A stretch of 48,705 bases of DNA from Chara braunii (lineage: Eukaryota > Streptophyta > Charophyceae > Charales > Characeae). Both the position numbers and the translations under genes were made by a program. Positions 43,601 to 48,705 of the stretch are shown here, one piece after another. The notes beneath the pieces were generated by a model. The model was not told the DNA's origin. It made no database searches and was given only the letters and a program-made list of their open reading frames with translations. Where the stretch lies: assembly GCA_003427395.1 (NCBI GenBank), contig BFEA01000728.1, positions 586,937 through 635,641 on the forward strand. The letters run 5' to 3'. Each line of letters begins with the position of its first letter. The first letter of the stretch is position 1.

Positions 43601-43915
43601 TCAAATGCGCATCTTACAGACACTATGAACAGTTAGAGATTTATTGCTGCATGCTGATCTCATAATTGCTATGAACTTGGCAATATATTCGTCCAGACCG
43701 AGTTTCAATCCTTTCATAACATCTGTGGTGTCGGCATTGAGACGGTACTTAGAGCCTTCAATGAAAAGAGCCCGTAAGTATGTATCTTGTATGATAGTGA
43801 AGTCTATTGTGGCTACATGACCATCAACAATGTCTACACAGTGTGGAAACACTTGTCGACAAGGACAATCGGTCGGGTTTGGAAGAGGCATATTGCTTGT
43901 TATGTTAAGTGGCAC
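43601..43915 (-). pseudogene. N-terminal RT block of the Penelope-like element
   Basis: The 104-codon frame reads CPCRQVFPHCVDIVDGHVA, then TIDFTIIQDTYLRALFIEGSKYRL, then DVMKGLKLGLDEYIAKF. The order C-x-C, (D)GH-x-x-T-x-D, then a helix and G-x-K-x-R matches the conserved region that precedes the fingers in Penelope-like proteins. Spacer or intron-like DNA (43000-43600) separates it from the palm pieces; an acceptor-like TTTTCAG lies near 42980 on this strand. Confidence 0.7.
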
Positions 43916-44135
43916 TTCTATAAAATTACAGAGTTAGACACGAATAGGCGGCACCATGTTATCACAGATACATATCTCTTTGGCAAGAGCAGGTCGTGGA
44001 TGTAATTTAACGACCTCTAGTAGCCGAAGGACGCCTCGTAATTGTGCAGTGGGAGCAACCTAATGCATGTGCATAACCTTAATCAAATTTTAAAATCGAG
44101 CCCCATTATGTGCAATGATGTAGTACAGTTGGCGT

Positions 44136-44559
44136 GAATATTGCAAGCCACGGATCATGCATTCTAGTTGGTGAATGTTCGGTGTGAGCTCGGAGTTTGA
44201 GACATTAGTTTGCAACCATGCAACAAGCAAGAACGCCATGCAGAGGTCGTTTGGGAGTGGGTACGAGATATGGATTTCCATTATGAGTTGGTTGCCTGTG
44301 TAAGCATGCGATGCAGGGCCGAGCGCACAACATAGAAGGGACCCGGGAATATTGCAAGCCACGGATCATGCATTCTAGTTGGTGAATGTTCGGTGTGAGC
44401 TCGGAGTTTGAGACATTAGTTTGCAACCATTGCAACAAGCGAGAACGCCATGGAGAGGTCGTTTGGGAGTGGGTACGAGATATGGATTCCCATTATGAGT
44501 TGGTTGTCTGTGTAAGCATGCGATGTAGGGCCGAGCGCACAACATAGAAGGGACCCGGG
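44136..44559 (-). repeat. 211-bp tandem duplication inside the element
   Basis: The segment starting GAATATTGCAAGCCACGG occurs at 44136-44346 and 44347-44559 with few differences. It disrupts the frame between GIY-YIG and RT (peptides ELTPNIHQLECMIRGLQYS occur twice). It could be a real duplication or an assembly error. Confidence 0.92.
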
Positions 44560-44689
44560 ACAGTGTCAATCGTGAAGGACCTATTAGCAAGAGTTTGCAC
44601 TGCGGGGCAAGTAGTAGGAGGATTCCGGCTACCTATCAAACAAATCAACCTGTTCGGACGGTGAGATCCTTTAACTGGCGATAATCGCC

Positions 44690-45121
44690 CTTGTGGCAGG
44701 GCGTTGTTAAAGCCCCAAGGATATAAGGTGGTCAGGCGCCAGACCCAAAACCCTTCACAAGGGGCAGCCACACGTTTAAACGACTTGGGATTGATTGACC
44801 CATTAGCGTTCGGATGGAGATAGGGATCTATACACTCCAAGGGTCAGACAACAAATTGAAATAGAGATTGCCTAGTCATGGAATGATAGAGAATCAACAT
44901 TAGAGATAACAATGGCGTGAGTGTGTTGTTTGAGATAAATGGCGAGAGTGCCAGTGCTGTTGTAAACGGTAACGAGAGGAGTATGTGGTTTGCCCAACAT
45001 ATGTTCGGCCAAATGGTATGTGAATAATAACATAAATAACCCCAGGGGCTGACAGAGCATCAAGTCCTGGTTGAATGGGGCTCTGATCAATGCCTCGTAA
45101 TTGTCGTTCAAATTGTTCCAC
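44690..45121 (-). pseudogene. GIY-YIG endonuclease domain of the Penelope-like element
   Basis: PGVIYVIIHIPFGRTYVGQT (45045-44986) has the GIY...YVG pair at the usual spacing, followed by SSRYRLQQHWHSRH with the catalytic Arg. After a frameshift, CEGFWVWRLTTLYPWGFN (about 44762-44705) supplies the closing Glu-x-x-W and P-x-G-x-N motif. The domain nicks target DNA for RT priming in endonuclease-bearing Penelope elements. It lies upstream of the RT in the transcription direction, unlike canonical Penelope elements. Frameshift and stops make it inactive here. Confidence 0.72.
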
Positions 45122-45420
45122 TCAGGCGGCTGCTTAGACATAGCGGAGTTGTTTTTTGAACCTGTGGCCCGCATCATAGAGACTAGCGTTCCAATCATGA
45201 TGTGCAACCCAATCAACTCTATTAGATTGTCGCACATAGCGGTGACGGGAGGAAGAGTGACTGGGGTTAGCACATGAAGGATCGTGAGAGGGACATGCGG
45301 TTCGTGCCATGCCACCGGCACAAGGATCCCCGTTCAAATCCCTTTCCTGATTGTCACATTGTATCGCTGACATTAAAGGTGAAGCATTTCATTAGTTACA
45401 GAAATTTTACTATCTAGAGT

Positions 45421-46510
45421 ACAACAAATTTATAAGACATGGTATAAAAGGAAAAAAGTTGTAGTGAGAATGTAACACCATGGTACATCGTCTTAGGCCC
45501 GTCGGCTCAGCTCGGGGAGGCTGTCGGCGTCCCCTGCAGGAGGTACTCGCCGCATAGTTGTCCAAGTGATGGCTCAATTAGTAAGGAGAACGCCTCGAGT
45601 CCACCTATGAGTGTGCTCTGGGCAACTGTCCTAGACGTCGGGCACAGTGGGACTAACTATTCTGTTCGGAGGAGGTGTCTAATCATCACCCAGAGCTCTA
45701 TGTACAGGGTTTATGTTATGGAGGACGTCCAGCAAGGGTGACATGAGTAGGAGTACTCCGCACCTGAGTTTGGCACACCTTCGGTTGGGATCTAACTATA
45801 CTCACTTCGTGGAAGCAAAAGACAAGAAATTGTGCCCTTACTTGATTGCCACCACAGGACATGGACACCTGAAGCAAGTCCAAGAGGTCAGTCACGTAGA
45901 CAAGGCAAAGGCAACAAGGTACAAGTAACAAGGTTAATTCAATTAAGGTCAGTTTTAAAACATATCATTACGAAATCATAGCATCAAGCGAGACAGACAG
46001 TGGACTCACGACAGACTTACATTTTTGGGTAGGAGTCGTACCGCGATAGAGGTACAGTTCATTCCACCATAACACACGAATCCCATGCATGTGTCCGGGC
46101 CAAGCATCTTGGATAAATCTGAAAATTCCTGGCGATCAAAGACCTTATAATACATATCCAACTTACCGCAAGTGTGACCGGCTAGTTCAAGTCTGATCCT
46201 AGCCGCTCAATCCACGAGAGCGGCGAGCTAGCAAAACTGGGACTTGTTTTTTTTTTTTAATTGCACCGCAATAGCCCCTATTCCATCCAGACGAGTAGAT
46301 ACGAGTTGAGCAAGCTCACCAATTAAGAATTTCACCTCTTTAGCAAGCAACGTGAATCATAATAGAAGTGTTTAGAATTGTGTTTAGCTGGGGTTTCTTC
46401 GGGGCAACAGCTCCTCTTTTGCTATGCCTCACACGTACAAGGCTGCCCACATCGATGGTGGTTAAGCGACAACTGCCCACTTCCCTATGTGCCTTTACGA
46501 CCCACTTGCA
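45421..46510. other. Spacer between element and flanking repeat, no gene
   Basis: Only short frames without domains; a T9 run near 46247. If the flanking repeat is the 5-prime end of the element, this is its untranslated leader. Confidence 0.35.
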
Positions 46511-46893
46511 AGTTATGGCAGAAGGCAAAGTTAAAGAGAAAGTATACTCCTATGCATTTCTCTCCAGATCTTCATACTACTGTTCATTTCACTTCAGATC
46601 TTCAACTTATACTTAGTCTTTGTGTTTTTCCTTCATCTTCATACTTCCATTCATTTCACTTTCGATCTTCATATGGTTTGTTCTCTCAACGATGCTCATT
46701 CGTATGTATTTGCTAATAGCACAAAAGGGGAGGGGTGGAGGGGGGGTGGAGGGACAGGGATAGAAGGCGGAGTTTTATAGGAGTGTGGGGTAGGGGGAGG
46801 TGCAAGATAAGGGGCAGGAAAAAAACATACGAAGGGCAAGATAGAGTATGGCATGCAAAGGATAGGGGAAAAGTGTATGACGAACTTGGCGAT
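46511..46893 (-). repeat. Direct repeat flanking the Penelope-like element, proximal copy with TATA box
   Basis: Matches 38228-38600. On the minus strand CCTATAAAACTCCGCC (46780-46763) is a good TATA box, followed by pyrimidine-rich DNA and then the direction of the retroelement. This suits an LTR-like promoter end. Its outer edge at about 46893 coincides with the point where the neighbouring minus-strand coding fragment breaks off. Confidence 0.8.
46763..46780 (-). promoter_or_regulatory. Candidate TATA box
   Basis: CTATAAAACTCC on the minus strand, upstream of the Penelope-like element. Damaged in the other repeat copy. Confidence 0.4.
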
Positions 46894-47698
46894 GACCAAA
46901 AAATACAGTCGCGCTTCATTGATTAACTTAAAGTGTTCATTGCCCCCCATCTCGTTCCAGAACCTGATGTCGTCCACCCACAACTTGGTCACAACTTCGA
47001 TCCCCTCTCGTGCATTCCAGCACCGCCGCCTGTTTAGTGTTAACCAAAGGCTCGTCATCCTTGCTGTCCCCACGGCTCTCCGGGGGCGTTGCTCCCCCCG
47101 CCACTCTCGAAGATCCCGCCAGTGCCGCCACTGCACCATCCTACGCATCCACCACGTCTTATCGTTGTGTTCCCTGGACGCTCCCTTGCACCGCCGCATT
47201 CGCAGCCCCTCCCCCCTCCGAAATTGTTTGCCCACGTGGCGTGCCTGGGGTTGATTGGACCCGTCCCGAATGCTGCCCCTCAGACGGTGCAATTACACGT
47301 GTCCTCACAGAGCTTCCCCCCGCGCGCTCCTTCTGCGGAGCTACCTTACCTTGCCCCTCCCTTGGTGCGTCCACATCTATGACAACATCACCCTTGCGAA
47401 CCCCCGAATTTGGGGAGCAGTTTGCAGGCGCGGCTCGTTAATTCACACCCCCCCTTTGTGCTTACACTAACGCTTTTCTGACAACGTCCACGTCGTTGTC
47501 AAACACGAAGGCGTCGTCATCGCTGATGACATCCGAATCCCTCACCCATTTCTCCTCCCTCACGCTACCTCCCATGGAAGGGCCCTCTGCAACAACCTTC
47601 CTCATCTTCGCCACACGTCGTCCTTTCTTGTGCGTCACAAGTGTGTCCCCTTCATAACTGTCCCTCTTCTTGCCGGGACTACCGCCGCAAGACGACAT
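46894..47698 (-). pseudogene. Fragment of an unknown, probably nuclear, transposon- or host-type gene
   Basis: From ATG at 47698 the minus strand reads MSSCGGSPGKKRDSYEG, then a basic patch (THKKGRRVAKMRKVV) and an acidic stretch (SDVISDDDAFVFDND) to a stop at 47462. In other frames a Gly/Ala/Ser-rich region (47374-47159, 47131-46937) leads to a compact helical piece, VTKLWVDDIRFWNEMGG then NEHFKLINEARLYFL, near 47010-46900. This resembles the end of trihelix/Myb-SANT DNA-binding regions found in Harbinger-type transposon proteins. Several stops and frameshifts; truncated by the repeat at 46893. Identity is tentative. Confidence 0.4.
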
Positions 47699-47821
47699 GG
47701 TGAAGATGACGACAATGATAGAGGAGAGTGACTATGGTGTAAACTGAGCTATGGGCTGTCCTGCCTTGCTAACGTGTCCGGTACTGTGATCGTGTAGAAA
47801 AATGCCCGAATCACGCATTCC

Positions 47822-48062
47822 ATCAAGAAATGGAGTTGCAATTTACACCCAATTGAGAAGATGAGCAAAAATGTGAAGGGCTCATGCATGGAAACTCAAA
47901 ATGCAAAGTGACGAAATACTTTGAAGTGGGAAAATGGCAAAATCATGAGCATATGATGACATCGACACTAAAAAGATAAAAAAATAGAGTTGCGATTCAT
48001 ACCCAAGTGGAAAGATGTTTAAAAAATGAAGGGCATGCATAGAAGCTCATAATGCAAAGTGA
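47822..48062 (-). repeat. Satellite monomers in opposite orientation
   Basis: About 1.4 monomers of the satellite at 32985-34880, here on the minus strand. On the plus strand ATGGAGTTGCAATTTACACCCAA, TGCATGGAAACTCAAAATGC, AAAGTGACGAAATACTTTGA and ATGATGACATC occur in reverse-complement order. Confidence 0.92.
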
Positions 48063-48245
48063 GTCCAGAGGCAGGGGTCGGTGGCGGGGGTGCGGAGTTG
48101 GGGGACCGGGGTGGGGGTGTTAGGGTCCGGTGGGGGGGTGATGGGGTCCAGTGGCGGCGTCCGTGGTGGGGGTGCAGGGTCCAGGGGTTGGGGGTGGGGC
48201 TGTCGGGGCAGGGAGTGGTGACGGAGGCCTGGGGTCATGTAAAAA
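48063..48245 (+). repeat. G-rich low-complexity stretch
   Basis: Many runs of three or more G (GGGGGT, GGGTCC) on the plus strand. Such DNA could form G-quadruplexes. The Pro-rich frames on the other strand are incidental. Confidence 0.75.
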
Positions 48246-48458
48246 GAGAAAAAAGAAAAATCCCACCCCAGAATGGGGGTCGCCAGTGCCAAGGTCGAGG
48301 GGTTGGCCACCCCTGGGCCGGCGGCTGGAGGCGGCGGAGGGGATCCCCCCATGACAGCCCTGGTAAATGGTGTTTTAAGAGGATAAAAAGTGGTGTGACT
48401 TGTGATAATCTCGTTGTTGTCTGTCTGTGACGTGTACAGTGTGTGGCTGCTGTATGTG

Positions 48459-48459
<1 letters not shown>

Positions 48460-48491
<32 letters not shown>

Positions 48492-48622
48492 CACACTGCA
48501 TAGCATTCTAAATGTCACTTGAGCTAATAATGGTCCAGTTACTCCAGTTGCATTCAATGATTGGATCATGACATCAATCCTACTGTATCTGGTCTGCATT
48601 ACACTGTGGATACACGTAGGCC

Positions 48623-48701
<79 letters not shown>

Positions 48702-48705
48702 CCCT
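48460..48705. repeat. (CT)n microsatellites at the window end
   Basis: CT runs at about 48460-48489 and 48622-48700; the second nearly ends the sequence. Such tracts often break assemblies. Confidence 0.97.

Larger units (their letters stand above)
38601..45420 (-). mobile_element. Penelope-like retroelement with upstream GIY-YIG (permuted order), degraded
   Basis: All recognisable parts lie on the minus strand in the order GIY-YIG endonuclease (about 45060-44690), RT N-terminal block (43915-43601), RT fingers/palm/thumb (42960-41581), Pro-rich stretch (41250-40850), C2HC finger (40724-40600) and Cys-rich modules (39768-38673). Canonical Penelope elements carry GIY-YIG after the RT. The reverse order is known from the green-lineage Chlamys group and Naiad elements. 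Frames are broken by shifts, a 211-bp duplication and an adapter artefact, so the copy is dead. Direct repeats of about 380 bp at both sides (38228-38600, 46511-46893) may be its LTR-like ends. Confidence 0.75.

Noticed and set aside
45325-45350. tRNA-like word GTTCAAATCCC
   Set aside because: No matching acceptor stem, D arm or anticodon arm could be found around it.
48059-48430. Gly-rich 123-codon frame
   Set aside because: Translation of G-rich low-complexity DNA next to microsatellites.

Overview
The window looks like nuclear DNA from a large, repeat-rich plant-type genome. The spliced but decayed coding remnants, mobile-element types, satellites and microsatellites fit a streptophyte green alga; the style resembles Chara, but that is recognition, not proof. 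No intact housekeeping gene, rRNA or tRNA could be supported. Nearly everything is mobile-element wreckage or repeats, plus assembly artefacts: one 75-base N gap and two uncut Nextera mate-pair junction adapters.

Layout. 0.57-1.55 kb (minus): a broken reverse transcriptase (RT) fragment. 2.0-3.8 kb: GT microsatellites, a strong 47-bp-arm hairpin and a 17-bp minisatellite. 4.07-10.15 kb: an array of a 24-bp dyad (arms GAAGTTCG and CGAACTTC), part of it in tandem units of about 964 bp. 10.33-17.77 kb (plus): a spliced, heavily mutated gene whose order is novel N-terminal region, ParB-like module, DNA-methyltransferase-like module, acidic linker, Ulp1-type cysteine protease. 18.27-19.22 kb: a second array of a diverged form of the same 24-bp motif. 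19.32-22.6 kb (minus): remains of an LTR retrotransposon (candidate LTR, tRNA-iMet-type primer binding site, gag N-terminus). 22.9-32.7 kb: purine-rich old retroelement DNA with a second gag (plus, CCHC knuckle) and several tandem repeats. 32.98-34.9 kb: a satellite of about 170 bp. 35.6-36.8 kb: a 54-bp minisatellite. 38.1-46.9 kb: a Penelope-like retroelement (minus) whose GIY-YIG endonuclease lies upstream of the RT, between two direct repeats of about 380 bp. 46.85-47.7 kb (minus): a fragment of an unknown gene. The end holds the satellite again in the opposite orientation, G-rich DNA and CT microsatellites.

Two items deserve most attention. First, the 10.3-17.8 kb gene appears to join a ParB-like domain, an N6/N4-type methyltransferase-like domain and a Ulp1 protease, and it sits inside a field of palindromic sites that are also present in its intron and linker. 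This invites the hypothesis that the protein recognises those sites. Second, the Penelope-like element has the permuted domain order (GIY-YIG before RT) known from green algae and some animals, with an unusual Cys-rich tail. Domain calls here are by eye and need profile searches.
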